In this document: positions 45,496 to 54,378 of the stretch, one piece after another
How the letters are laid out: every line of letters begins with the position of its first letter
How positions within the stretch are numbered: the first letter of the stretch is position 1
Source: an uncultured Saprospiraceae bacterium
GTDB lineage: Bacteria; Bacteroidota; Bacteroidia; Chitinophagales; Saprospiraceae
Reading direction: 5' to 3'
DNA length: 62,946 bases
NCBI GenBank assembly: GCA_938016265.1
Contig: CALLWB010000118.1
Location: 1 to 62,946 of the forward strand
Made by a program: the position numbers and the translations under genes
Notes under the pieces: generated by a model
Told to the model about the DNA's origin: nothing
The model's database searches: none
The model's input: the letters and a program-made list of their open reading frames with translations, nothing else

Positions 45496-48400
45496 TTATT
45501 TTTCAACAGCAGAATAAACTCCGTTGTTGCCGCTCCAAAGCGCTTTGTCAGTTCCATTGACATCACCGTCCATATTGTAATCGTAGAGCATATAGATATT
45601 GAAAAAACCATTTAGCGGTTTCCATTTTACTTGATCAGAACCATTGATATCATAACCAAACGAGTCGATTGCCTGATCTCCATCTCCTACGAACATTGCC
45701 CACACACCAGAATCGACTTCTTTTTGTCCCATTCCATCTTCGTAACTGTTTTCTGAACGGAAATCATAGCTCAAGGTTCCATTAGAAACAGTGATAGCCT
45801 GAGGTGTCATGATTCCCATATGATTTCGATGCTGAACAACGATATAAAAGCTAGAGCCAGCGCTAGTATCCAATGCATCCTGATCCGGGAACACCAAACT
45901 TCCGTCTTCTTGCAACACTGCTACAGTTGAAGCAACTTCAGTACTTTTTTCAATGCCCGTTCTGAAGGACACTTTTACCCAGTCTACGGAATTTGCAGGA
46001 TAATCTGCTTGCTGCCATCCCTGCCCTTCATTTCCAAAATAATTCCAGGGAGCAATTCCATAAGGATGATTATCAGGTAGTAAATTTCTTGCTTGTAATG
46101 TGGTACTCATTTTCTTGGAGACCAAGTCGTAAGGACCTTCGAGGCAGACTTTGATGTCAAGAGTGGCAAACGGACAAGCGGTGTTTCCGTCAGCAGCACT
46201 TTGATATACTCCAACACAATTACATTCTTCATCGAATGTATCGTTGATGGTACAAGGATCTCCATCGGTACAGGATTCTCCTTCAACGGAGCAACCTTCT
46301 TCCACATAAAAAGTGATCGTTAAGCTATCTAGCGCCGTACCAGAAAGATCGTTTTCAGAAAAAGCGGTTGCTGTCAAGGTATGCCAGCCTAATGCAGGCG
46401 TCCATGGGTTGTATATTCCTGCAGAATCTCCAAGTATCAAGTGTGGGTAAAAATTATCAGTTTGGAAATTTATGATGGAGTCTAAATCAAATCGTATACT
46501 TGCAATCTCATAAGACAAAATAGCTTCGATGGTTAGATCCATTCCATCATTTGCAAAATTGATTGTATCGCCATCATTTAACGTACGGAGTGTTTCCTGG
46601 TTAAAAGTTTCAATCAGATCAAAGTGGGTAATCATTGGTATGCAGGCTCCCGCATCAGTAGAGTCTTGTGATACTCCAGTTCCCTGACCAGAACTAGTTG
46701 CTGCAAAAGGAATACCCTGTGCGTCTACACCACCTGTCAAAGTATCATTGGCGATTTGAGTATAGGAAATTGATCCATCTCCTTCTAAAGCATCTGGGCA
46801 ACCATCATTATCTGAGTCTGTATCCATTGTATTTGCTAACCCATCTCCGTCATAATCACAAGTAGAAATTGGATAGACACTAAAAGAAAGATCATCAAAT
46901 CGTACTCGATTTTCAGGATCCGTATTTTGTTCATCATATAGGTAGAACCTAAAATAAACTTGGGTTCCTCCTTCAAGATTCATATCTGAAATGCTGTTTG
47001 AAAGATTTACAGAAGCTCCTGCAATCATATCTCCAACCTGAAGATCCTCAAACAACAATGTCGAATTGAAGAAGGTGGAATAGATACTAGATTCCAGGGC
47101 TATTTTGAAGTTCCCGCAATTAAAATTGATGCTTGATGCGCTGCTTGTATAAAAGCCTAAGTAAATGGAATATAATTCCATATCTTCTCCAGGAACAAAG
47201 GAAACTTCCACATAGTCATTTCCTGCTTTAGCATCTGCAAAGTTCGTAGCAGTTGCATCTCTTAATCGGTAGGAATAAGAAATATTATCAGATTCATCCA
47301 AACCAGCTCCAAAACTCAAATCTTGAGCAGTTGTAAAATAAACATCAGCTCCGGTTGAATAACTTGCAGCATCAGATTCACCGCTATTTCCATTGTGGTT
47401 CCAAATAATTTGTGCCGTTGCACAAGTGCTTTCTGTAGCATCTAGAATCCCATCATTATCATCATCCAAATCTTCCGAATTTACTATTCCATCATTGTCG
47501 TTATCTATAGATGGAGGATCTGAAGGACATGCGGCGAAGATACTCGCATCTTGTCCATCTCCAACTCCTTGGCCTTGCTCTCCGTCTGTATCAGCAGAAC
47601 CACCTGCATTTATTATGTTCGGCACACCATCAGCGTCAACATCTGCAGGGATACCTACATTTATACTTCCATCAGCATTTAAATCTGCTAGTGTAAGATT
47701 TCCATCCCCTTCCAACGCATCAAAACAGCCATCTCCATCTGTATCAAGCATGGTACAATCTTTATCAAGGACCGAAGTCTGAGGATTAGAAAAAGAACCG
47801 CTTTGACCAAAATCTAAGGTGTATCCTGCGCCTCCATTACTACTTCCTAATGTTAAAGAGTAGTTCGAGGTGTTTAAGAAATTAACACGAACAAACTGCG
47901 TGGGATTATTTACTGTTGGATCTATTTGAACATAAGTCGAATTGGAGGTTGCTATATATTCGCTTGGGTCATCTAATGTATAAGAATAAGAACCCAGAGC
48001 AGAAAATCGTAAACCTTCCACTCTAGTAGAAGTTAAATCGATGTCACTTACATCTACCGATGTGGAATGTGTGATCGCAGTACCACCACCTCCTTTTATG
48101 ATTAGTGCAACATCTGCTATATCTGAAGCAGTTGCAAAATCTGGGTCAGCAAGATTAAAGAAATGCACCCCTAGTTCCGCCCATTCAATTGCTGAGGAAC
48201 CTCCGCCAGTACCGCCTACGGTTAGTCTGTTGTTAACATTTGCGTTTATGGATACTGCATTAGAATTTAATACGGTGAGTGAAACATAGAAATCTTGTGT
48301 TCCATCATTGACTCTGTAAACAACTACGTCGTCGACACCAACCGATTTAGTGTTAGCGTCTGCATTTCCATTGCTGTCTCCAAAATCAGCCCCTTGTATG

Positions 48401-48696
48401 ATAGAGTAAGTTAAAACGGGTGCGGATTCCAGTCCTGCAGTTGTCGTTACGCCTGTAATCACGCAATCATCCGTATCCAATATCCCATCATTATCATCAT
48501 CCAAATCACAGATGTCTGATATACCGTCACCATCACTATCAGGATTCCCAGATAATATTGGATCACATGGATTGGCAAACTTCAGGTTTGTGGTCTCTAA
48601 ATCTGATTTAAAGGAATGTCCTGAGTCGAGTGGATTAGCAAATAAAATAGTTTGACTAAGTGCAACAATTAGAAAAATAAGTACTGTTCGTGTCAT
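45496..48696 (-). CDS. Secreted thrombospondin-type-3 repeat protein with shared NMDGD module
   Basis: 1066 residues. Signal peptide at 1-20. Thrombospondin type 3 calcium repeats lie at about 48-80 (DSDGDGISDICDLDDDNDGILD), 310-425 and 615-690, separated by beta-sandwich domains of the choice-of-anchor kind. A Cys-rich insert (CSVEGESCTDGDPCTINDTFDEECNC) is at about 800-830. From about 850 to the end is the module shared with the proteins at 2453 and 59297: LEGPYDL, HPYGIAPWNYFG, VDWVKVSFR, FYIVVQHRNHMGIM, YDINGSD, DYNMDGDVNG, ending in YSAVEK. No standard sorting tail. Probably a large calcium-binding surface protein. Confidence 0.85.
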   Translation of the reverse strand: MTRTVLIFLIVALSQTILFANPLDSGHSFKSDLETTNLKFANPCDPILSGNPDSDGDGISDICDLDDDNDGILDTDDCVITGVTTTAGLESAPVLTYSIIQGADFGDSNGNADANTKSVGVDDVVVYRVNDGTQDFYVSLTVLNSNAVSINANVNNRLTVGGTGGGSSAIEWAELGVHFFNLADPDFATASDIADVALIIKGGGGTAITHSTSVDVSDIDLTSTRVEGLRFSALGSYSYTLDDPSEYIATSNSTYVQIDPTVNNPTQFVRVNFLNTSNYSLTLGSSNGGAGYTLDFGQSGSFSNPQTSVLDKDCTMLDTDGDGCFDALEGDGNLTLADLNADGSINVGIPADVDADGVPNIINAGGSADTDGEQGQGVGDGQDASIFAACPSDPPSIDNDNDGIVNSEDLDDDNDGILDATESTCATAQIIWNHNGNSGESDAASYSTGADVYFTTAQDLSFGAGLDESDNISYSYRLRDATATNFADAKAGNDYVEVSFVPGEDMELYSIYLGFYTSSASSINFNCGNFKIALESSIYSTFFNSTLLFEDLQVGDMIAGASVNLSNSISDMNLEGGTQVYFRFYLYDEQNTDPENRVRFDDLSFSVYPISTCDYDGDGLANTMDTDSDNDGCPDALEGDGSISYTQIANDTLTGGVDAQGIPFAATSSGQGTGVSQDSTDAGACIPMITHFDLIETFNQETLRTLNDGDTINFANDGMDLTIEAILSYEIASIRFDLDSIINFQTDNFYPHLILGDSAGIYNPWTPALGWHTLTATAFSENDLSGTALDSLTITFYVEEGCSVEGESCTDGDPCTINDTFDEECNCVGVYQSAADGNTACPFATLDIKVCLEGPYDLVSKKMSTTLQARNLLPDNHPYGIAPWNYFGNEGQGWQQADYPANSVDWVKVSFRTGIEKSTEVASTVAVLQEDGSLVFPDQDALDTSAGSSFYIVVQHRNHMGIMTPQAITVSNGTLSYDFRSENSYEDGMGQKEVDSGVWAMFVGDGDQAIDSFGYDINGSDQVKWKPLNGFFNIYMLYDYNMDGDVNGTDKALWSGNNGVYSAVEK

Positions 48697-49372
48697 AATT
48701 CGAGCTTGATTAATACGTAATAAATGGAATTTTCCTTCAAAACATGGACGAATGTGGGCAGTCTATGTTTTAAAAACTTTCATTTAGGTGAATTAAAAAA
48801 TTAAAATAAAATGAAATAATATCTACTACACTCTGTTTTACAAGAAGTAATTTCAGTATTCCATTTCAATCTGAATGAAATGTAAGTGGGTTTAATACTT
48901 ATGGAATAAATTTGAATATTAAATCATTCAAATTCAGACCTTTAAACTACACTTTTCCTTACAATCAATCAAAGATTGGTTGTATATTATTTTATTCAAA
49001 AATAGGTGTTTTGGTCTTTCATCTGCCTAATAAGATGTTCATTTTCATCAAATAGTTGTCCGCTGATTTTTTTTCAAATAAATTAAAAAAATAGAGGTCC
49101 ACTTTTAGGGTTATTTCTCCTCAATAAATTTGCTTTTCAAATCTAAATAAAACCATTATTTATTTTTACAATACAATGATGGCTAACTACTTTAAGAATA
49201 ATTTTTATAAATATATGAAGTCGCGAAACGTAGGCTTCGAATTGTAAAAATTAGAAAAAAAAGGATAAGGGTACAGTTTGTTATATCTTCAGCTTAAGCT
49301 TCAATAACCTTTTGAAAAGCAATAGTTTGCAACGACTAAAATTCGTTGTCTACAAATTCGGGAGGTTACCAA
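48697..49372. other. Intergenic region, no gene seen
   Basis: About 680 bp, strongly AT-rich, between two minus-strand genes. No ORF, hairpin-T-run or repeat stands out. Confidence 0.5.
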
Positions 49373-50899
49373 TCAAGTCGATTTACCTTTAAGTATATCC
49401 GAATAGGAACGGTCTTCGATTTTAGATTCTACCCAAGAGATGACATCAAAATAAGGAAGATCTCTGGTCAGTTCGACCTTGTATTTTTTTAGTTCAGGAT
49501 AATATTTTTTTAAATCTGCCACCCATTCTTTGTTTCTGGTATATTTAGTTTTTTTCCTAAAACATTTAAGAAGAATTTTTTCAAATTCCTGTTTTCTCGA
49601 TTGTTTGTTGAGGTAGCGTGAAAAATTGCGCAACAGGTTAGGGATAAACCGATCGTTGTTAAGGTCACAATGTAAAATAATCTCTAGGACTTTGGAGTGG
49701 TAAAAAATCTTATCTTTTATTCTTCGCTCGTTTGCATACAGCAAGCGGTTGAGCCAGTCAAATGCCTCATTATAGTCACCTGCAAGGAAATAACTATGTG
49801 CATAAAGGTATAAGGTCAGCGAATGGAAATATTCATTGTCCCGTATGAATTTTCGTTCTTTCTCTATTAGCTTTTTAATGAGCGTCAATCCCCCATGATG
49901 ATCTCCAATCCGGTTGCAAAACATGATGTCATTCAAAGGAACCAAATAATCCTTTTTAAATTTGGAAAGTGGTCTTTTTTTCAAGGAGGTATAAAGCATA
50001 GGAAGGTCATCCATTTCCTTCCGAAGTTCTTTGTATTCCTTAAATCTATTCGTATACATCGCGTTAGACATAAGGGTAATCAGGATGCTTGAGTGATTTT
50101 CTACGTGTTGATTCGTTTTTACCGGATCATTTTTCAGGGTGTCCCTGGCTTTAAGGTATTGATTGAATGCTTTTTTGAAATCGAGTTTGCAGTAATAATA
50201 ATATATGCCGCAAGTATTGTAATATCTAAATTTAGTCAATGTAGGCATTTCGATTTGCTCAAATTTCAGCAATTCCGTCTCGTCGATGGACTCATTTAGT
50301 TGGTTATTGATTTCAGGATTGTTTAGCCCTTTAGAAAGACTGAGCACTTTAGACTCCCAGAAGAAGAGGGTGATTTCGTTTCTTATTTTATCAATTCTTT
50401 TGAGGTACTCCTTTTCCTCCTCAATCAGCCAGGGCACGCTAAACTCATAGTCAGAAAGAATTCGTTTTTTGATTCTAAATTTCCAATGTCTGAACAACAA
50501 GCTAAACTCCAGCAGGTTTTTGCTGTCTGCGAGTTGACATGCTTTTTCTACAATTTCTTCACAAACGGTGTAGAGTTCTTTCTTGAATGTAAATTCGACA
50601 TCAGCAAGCATCCCTGACAGAATCCTATGCGCCGATTTGTCGCTGTGATAAGACCGCATGCATTTGAGGATGGCCATTTCGAGCGACTTATTGATAATTC
50701 GAAGATTTTTGATAAAATCTTCATTTTTGAATTTTTTGGCTATTTGTTGCTCGTTGTACGCTGATTGCTTGCAGAGGAAGTCAAACAACTTCAGTTGTTT
50801 ACTTTCTTTGCGATTAAGGGATGCTTGTTTTTTGAAGTATCCCTTTTCGTTAGGAGTTAGCGATTCTATCAATTTCAGCAACCTGTCTCCTGATTTCAT
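49373..50899 (-). CDS. Helical ~500-residue protein, paralogue family copy 3
   Basis: 508 residues, Lys/Leu/Tyr-rich, helical throughout, no signal peptide. The start LLKLIESLTPNEKGYFKKQA (7-26) and KLFDFL correspond to the starts of the copies at 5389 and 20247. The later helices carry TPR-like pairs with small-residue positions (YLYAHSYFLAGDYNEAFDWLNRLL near 355-378). Function unknown. This copy is the one most clearly built of TPR-like repeats. It lies beside a 2-kb gene-free region with several terminators. Confidence 0.7.
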   Translation of the reverse strand: MKSGDRLLKLIESLTPNEKGYFKKQASLNRKESKQLKLFDFLCKQSAYNEQQIAKKFKNEDFIKNLRIINKSLEMAILKCMRSYHSDKSAHRILSGMLADVEFTFKKELYTVCEEIVEKACQLADSKNLLEFSLLFRHWKFRIKKRILSDYEFSVPWLIEEEKEYLKRIDKIRNEITLFFWESKVLSLSKGLNNPEINNQLNESIDETELLKFEQIEMPTLTKFRYYNTCGIYYYYCKLDFKKAFNQYLKARDTLKNDPVKTNQHVENHSSILITLMSNAMYTNRFKEYKELRKEMDDLPMLYTSLKKRPLSKFKKDYLVPLNDIMFCNRIGDHHGGLTLIKKLIEKERKFIRDNEYFHSLTLYLYAHSYFLAGDYNEAFDWLNRLLYANERRIKDKIFYHSKVLEIILHCDLNNDRFIPNLLRNFSRYLNKQSRKQEFEKILLKCFRKKTKYTRNKEWVADLKKYYPELKKYKVELTRDLPYFDVISWVESKIEDRSYSDILKGKST

Positions 50900-51446
50900 T
50901 ATAGCGTTTGTGGTGTTTTAATCAACAATTTGTTTTCGTTGCCTAGTAGTTTGACGGATAGTACATCTAAATGGCTACTTTAACTAGCTTATCTACAGCA
51001 AATAATAAGCAAATATAATTTTTAATTAAAGATAATCTTAATATTCTAATAACCCTACTTTAATAAAAAAGTAAACTACTTCATCAATAGGAATGTTTCA
51101 GAGATGTTCTAATAACAGAATACAAATTAGATAGTTTACCAAGTAGAAAAAGTTGAAATATAAGAATTCTTGCAAAAACATTCAATATTATTCGAGATGC
51201 ACTAGTGCACAGAACCTACACTAAAAGCCTCTTGGAAAGGTATATAAATAATCGCAATTTGACAGTTCTGTTGCACAAAACAGACTAAACAATGCACTAT
51301 TTAACCATTAAAAAAAAAGGTCATCATCAAAACCAAGTTTTAAAATTCAATAATCTACAATGATTAACTTACTGCGAAAACTTCAATATTGAATTCGATT
51401 GTAATATTTATTTTTTTTCTCACTAGGAATATCCAATAAAAAAACC

Positions 51447-51454
51447 TACATTTG
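51447..51454 (+). promoter_or_regulatory. Bacteroidota -7 element ahead of an RNA candidate
   Basis: TACATTTG fits TAnnTTTG. It lies about 200 bases before a strong terminator with no ORF in between. No -33 TTG at the right spacing. Confidence 0.4.
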
Positions 51455-51460
51455 TGACAT

Positions 51461-51706
51461 GCAATTTAGCAACACTAATCTAAAAGTAGGTTAGTAAAAA
51501 ATTAAAAGAAGGAAATTAAACGATACTGACGGGTATTCCAAGATTTTATGACAAATGGATAAGATACAATTGCTTTTTTATTCACCATATTTTCTTAATA
51601 TTCGTTCAAAGTATCTTGTTTATTTTTCTTTCTAACTTATATTCGTTTGGGTAGGATAGTGGTGGCATCAATAAAATTTTATTGATCGCTGCCACTTTCT
51701 GTTTTT
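51461..51706 (+). ncRNA. Candidate non-coding RNA A
   Basis: A possible transcript of about 245 bases from the -7 element at 51447 to a long terminator hairpin at 51658-51706. The hairpin core is a perfect 20-base palindrome (51667-51686, ATCAATAAAA with its complement) inside AGTGG / CCACT, followed by TTTCTGTTTTT. No credible ORF inside. No known RNA family recognised. Confidence 0.4.
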
Positions 51707-51715
51707 ACACTGCTC

Positions 51716-51943
51716 TTATCTTAGCCATTCCATTCTCCCAATAATCAACCGATTAGACTCCAAATCCCAATCCACGCCCAATTTAGCACGCAAAATGTTA
51801 TATAAATCCCTAAGCACGCATTTACGCTTAAAAAGCAAGTATAAAAAAACATACAAAATGTCAAATGAGTGACGTTTTAATATAATTGCTATGTTTAGCC
51901 CGCAATCAGAAATTGCGTAAAGCACGCAACAAATTGAAATCAA
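51716..51943 (-). CDS. Doubtful small ORF
   Basis: 75 codons on the minus strand. The first half is hydrophobic and Cys-rich; the last 35 residues (RDLYNILRAKLGVDWDLESNRL...) look more protein-like. There is no recognisable family, no promoter, and the region contains repeated AGCACGCA words. It may be a decayed gene or chance. Confidence 0.2.
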   Translation of the reverse strand: MISICCVLYAISDCGLNIAIILKRHSFDILYVFLYLLFKRKCVLRDLYNILRAKLGVDWDLESNRLIIGRMEWLR

Positions 51944-52186
51944 AAGGAATATTTTAGTTCAAAAACCGACTCCAGAACATATCAAAGTTGAATTATTGGT
52001 ACAAAAATCGTTCAATGTTTGCCGGGTTCTATTTAGTTCACAAAAACACACAAAATACTAATAACCAGAAACTTAAAAAACAAACCTGCTTTCTAAATCC
52101 ATTTTTTCAAGCGTATTATTGTCAAATATTAATAAATTCTCCTCATTTCCGAAAGGTTCAATAAGCAAATTTACTGGTTTGCGAAT

Positions 52187-52392
52187 AATTCGATGTAGCC
52201 CTACATTTGTATTATCGAATTGAGCAACACCTTGTTGTTGTGCACTTTGAAGCTCTAACGAAAGTTGGAGCGAGCGACTACAAAGGTAGTCCTAATTTGA
52301 AATAAAGTTTGTTTAGTTGAGGAAATGGGTTCTATCTACAATAGACGGATTGCTCATGCAAGTTCGTCTATTTGTAGAACCCCTCTTTTTTT
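52187..52392 (+). ncRNA. Candidate structured non-coding RNA B with terminator
   Basis: Consecutive hairpins end in a terminator. AATTCGAT (52187-52194) pairs with ATCGAATT (52214-52221) around an ATGTAG-CC-CTACAT stem. GCTCTAAC-GAAA-GTTGGAGC (52252-52271) has a GNRA tetraloop and one wobble pair. GACTAC-AAAG-GTAGTC is at 52276-52291. The terminator stem GGGTTCTA...TAGAACCC with inner AGACG / CGTCT (52327-52383) is followed by CTCT7. No ORF runs through it. I do not recognise it as tmRNA, 6S, SRP or RNase P RNA. Confidence 0.5.
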
Positions 52393-52604
52393 GATCAACC
52401 AACTTATTTTATACATGAAGCTTTTGGGTTTTTATGCAGTGGTAGTGGGGGACTAAATTTTTAATTTATTGGAATAGTTTGTTAGATTCTGTTCGCCCCC
52501 TATACCCTGTTTTAGGGACCTTCGCAATATAATTTCCGGGTTTTGGAAATGAAATCTATGACGGCCGAAATCTGTCATTCAAATAAACCTATGACAAGGA
52601 AAGA

Positions 52605-52674
52605 GAGAGCAGAAAATCATCAAACTAGTATGATTCAAACCAAATGACCATAGACTTTCTGCTTCTCTTTTTTT
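52605..52674 (+). terminator. Orphan terminator hairpin
   Basis: GCAGAAA (52609-52615) pairs with TTTCTGC (52656-52662), extended by GAGA / TTCTC with a bulge. An inner ATCAT / ATGAT stem sits in the loop, and a T7 run follows. No gene precedes it within 1.7 kb, so it may end a small RNA. Confidence 0.65.
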
Positions 52675-52763
52675 AGTTCAAAACTCTATTAAAAGCAGGT
52701 AGTGTTGACTTAGTTTGTAGTTAGACTAAGTTTGTTTGTATTTATATAATTTGAGAAGAACAA

Positions 52764-52804
52764 GAAGGTAGTAACTGGCAAATAGCTGATTACTACCTTC
52801 TTTT
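52764..52804 (+). terminator. Orphan terminator hairpin
   Basis: Perfect 11-bp stem GAAGGTAGTAA / TTACTACCTTC (52764-52774, 52790-52800) followed by TTTT, 90 bases before the hemolysin-III-like gene. It could end an upstream small RNA or act as a leader attenuator. Confidence 0.65.
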
Positions 52805-52894
52805 ATATAGCACTATTCTACCGTATTTCATTGATCAAGATCCAGGAATAATTTTCTTTAGAATCAAGAAGGAAATCACTACCTTGCGTTCCTT

Positions 52895-53542
52895 ATGAAA
52901 ATGCCTGATTTTAGTAGAAAAGAGGAGCGAGTACATTATATAACACATGGAGTTCCTGCCATATTTAGCCTTTATGGTCTTGCCATACTGATTCAATACG
53001 CAACTCCTTTTCAGGACAACCTACTTCTTTTTAGCTACATCCTTTTCGGACTTTCCCTCATTTCGGTCTTCCTAGCGTCTACCATCTACCATTGGGTAGA
53101 TACAATGCCAATGAAGCGCCACCTTCGGGTAGTGGATCATCTGGCGATTTATTTAGTCGTAGCAGGTACTTACGCCCCCTTTATGTTGGTCAATCTTAGA
53201 GATCATGGAGGTTTTCAAATCATCGCCACTATTTGGATATGCTCTGCTTTAGGAATGGTTTTTAAAATATTAATCCGCAACAACCTTCAGAAATATGAAA
53301 AAATAGATGCTGCTATTTATGCGGTCTTAGGATCAGCAGCCTTCTTTTTTCTGGACAAAATCACCACTCATATAGCTGCTCCAGGCGTTCAGCTCCTCGC
53401 TGCTGGCGGTGCAGCTTACCTTATTGGGATCTATTTTTATCTTGCCAAGCGCATCCCTTATCATCATGCAATCTGGCACCTTTTTGTTATAGCTGGGGCA
53501 GGTTGCCACTTTTTTGCAGTACTCTATTATGCCGTTCCTTAA
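52895..53542 (+). CDS. trhA: Hemolysin III / YqfA-TrhA family membrane protein
   Basis: 215 residues with seven hydrophobic segments. Family marks: an early E..VHYITHG (about 11-18), SVFLASTIYHWVD (about 57-69), RVVDHLAIYLVVAGTYAPF (about 78-96) and the last-helix PYHHAIWHLFVIAGAGCHF (about 188-206). The histidines and Asp form the metal site shared with PAQR receptors. Known bacterial members influence membrane-lipid composition or energy state; the hemolysin name is historical. A single gene, ahead of a terminator-like hairpin near 53660. Confidence 0.92.
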   Translation: MKMPDFSRKEERVHYITHGVPAIFSLYGLAILIQYATPFQDNLLLFSYILFGLSLISVFLASTIYHWVDTMPMKRHLRVVDHLAIYLVVAGTYAPFMLVNLRDHGGFQIIATIWICSALGMVFKILIRNNLQKYEKIDAAIYAVLGSAAFFFLDKITTHIAAPGVQLLAAGGAAYLIGIYFYLAKRIPYHHAIWHLFVIAGAGCHFFAVLYYAVP

Positions 53543-53658
53543 GGACATTCGTCAAAATTTCCAAATTTTAACAAATTGGAAACACAATTAATATAAACTT
53601 TAACAAAACTTAATTGTAAATTTGTATCAAACGACCTGATTAATCCTTCTTAGTAACA

Positions 53659-53696
53659 AAAAAAGCCTTGGTAATAGACGAAACAAGGTTTTTAAT
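53659..53696 (+). terminator. Probable intrinsic terminator
   Basis: AAAAAgCCTTG pairs with CAAGGtTTTTA around an AATAGACGAA loop, 117 bases after the hemolysin-III-like gene. The loop word AATAGACGAA recurs just downstream. Confidence 0.5.
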
Positions 53697-53788
53697 AGAC
53701 GAACGAACTTTTTTTAGGAAACTTGTAACAAAAGATATGCGTTATTCGTCTTATAGGACAAACAGTATAATATAAAAATCAAAAAAGT

Positions 53789-54007
53789 ATGCTTCAGCGC
53801 AATTTCAAAAATCTTTTTTTCGGTGCTTTATTTACGATGAGCCTTTTTGCTTACACCTACCTCAATTCAAATTTCATTCCAACTACCACCACCTCGACTA
53901 CTAAAATAGAAAACAAAGACCAAAGTACTACCAACGTACTTCCTGACGTCCAGATCTTTATCTATGTAGTCAACAAAGTAAAGGAAGTCGTATACTTGCC
54001 TAGATAG
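53789..54007 (+). CDS. Small membrane or exported protein, unknown
   Basis: 72 residues: a short basic start, one hydrophobic segment (about 9-24, LFFGALFTMSLFAYTYL), a Thr/Ser-rich stretch, then LPDVQIFIYVVNKVKEVVYLPR. It could be a signal peptide followed by a short mature peptide, or a single-pass membrane protein. I recognise no family. Composition and codon use are plausible for a real gene, but its size leaves doubt. Confidence 0.45.
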   Translation: MLQRNFKNLFFGALFTMSLFAYTYLNSNFIPTTTTSTTKIENKDQSTTNVLPDVQIFIYVVNKVKEVVYLPR

Positions 54008-54378
54008 CTACTCACCATTCAAAATTATAATCCAGTATACTCCTGCCAATCCAATTTGGCACTTCATTCTATTGGTTATTCGATAAATTGAATTCAATTT
54101 TATTTGGGCACGCCAACGCGCAAGCTTGTCATAGGCTATTCGCTAAACCTCCCCACTCCTTCCTACCACTTAGAATAGTCGTCTTTTGTCTTCGCTTACG
54201 CTCCGCCTTCAAGACTCCCTGTTTCCTCGGTATTCAGTAGCACTGTTATCCCTAGTGCAGCGCCATTATTTCTAGTTATGTTGTTAATGCTAACCATCTG
54301 ACCATTGACTTGAGTTAAAAAAGCTTCGTTTCTCTTATTAAATTACTCAATAACATAATACACTAAACAACCCACCAA
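54008..54378. other. Intergenic segment with a locally GC-richer, repeat-like part
   Basis: 370 bp without an ORF. The part at about 54100-54230 (GGGCACGCCAACGCGC..., CTTCGCTTACGCTCCGCC) differs in base composition from the surrounding AT-rich spacers and looks like a decayed repeat or insertion. No clean terminal repeats seen. Confidence 0.4.

Noticed and set aside
47393-47782. 129-codon plus-strand ORF rich in Ser/Pro
   Set aside because: Shadow of the Asp/Gly-rich TSP3 repeats on the minus strand.
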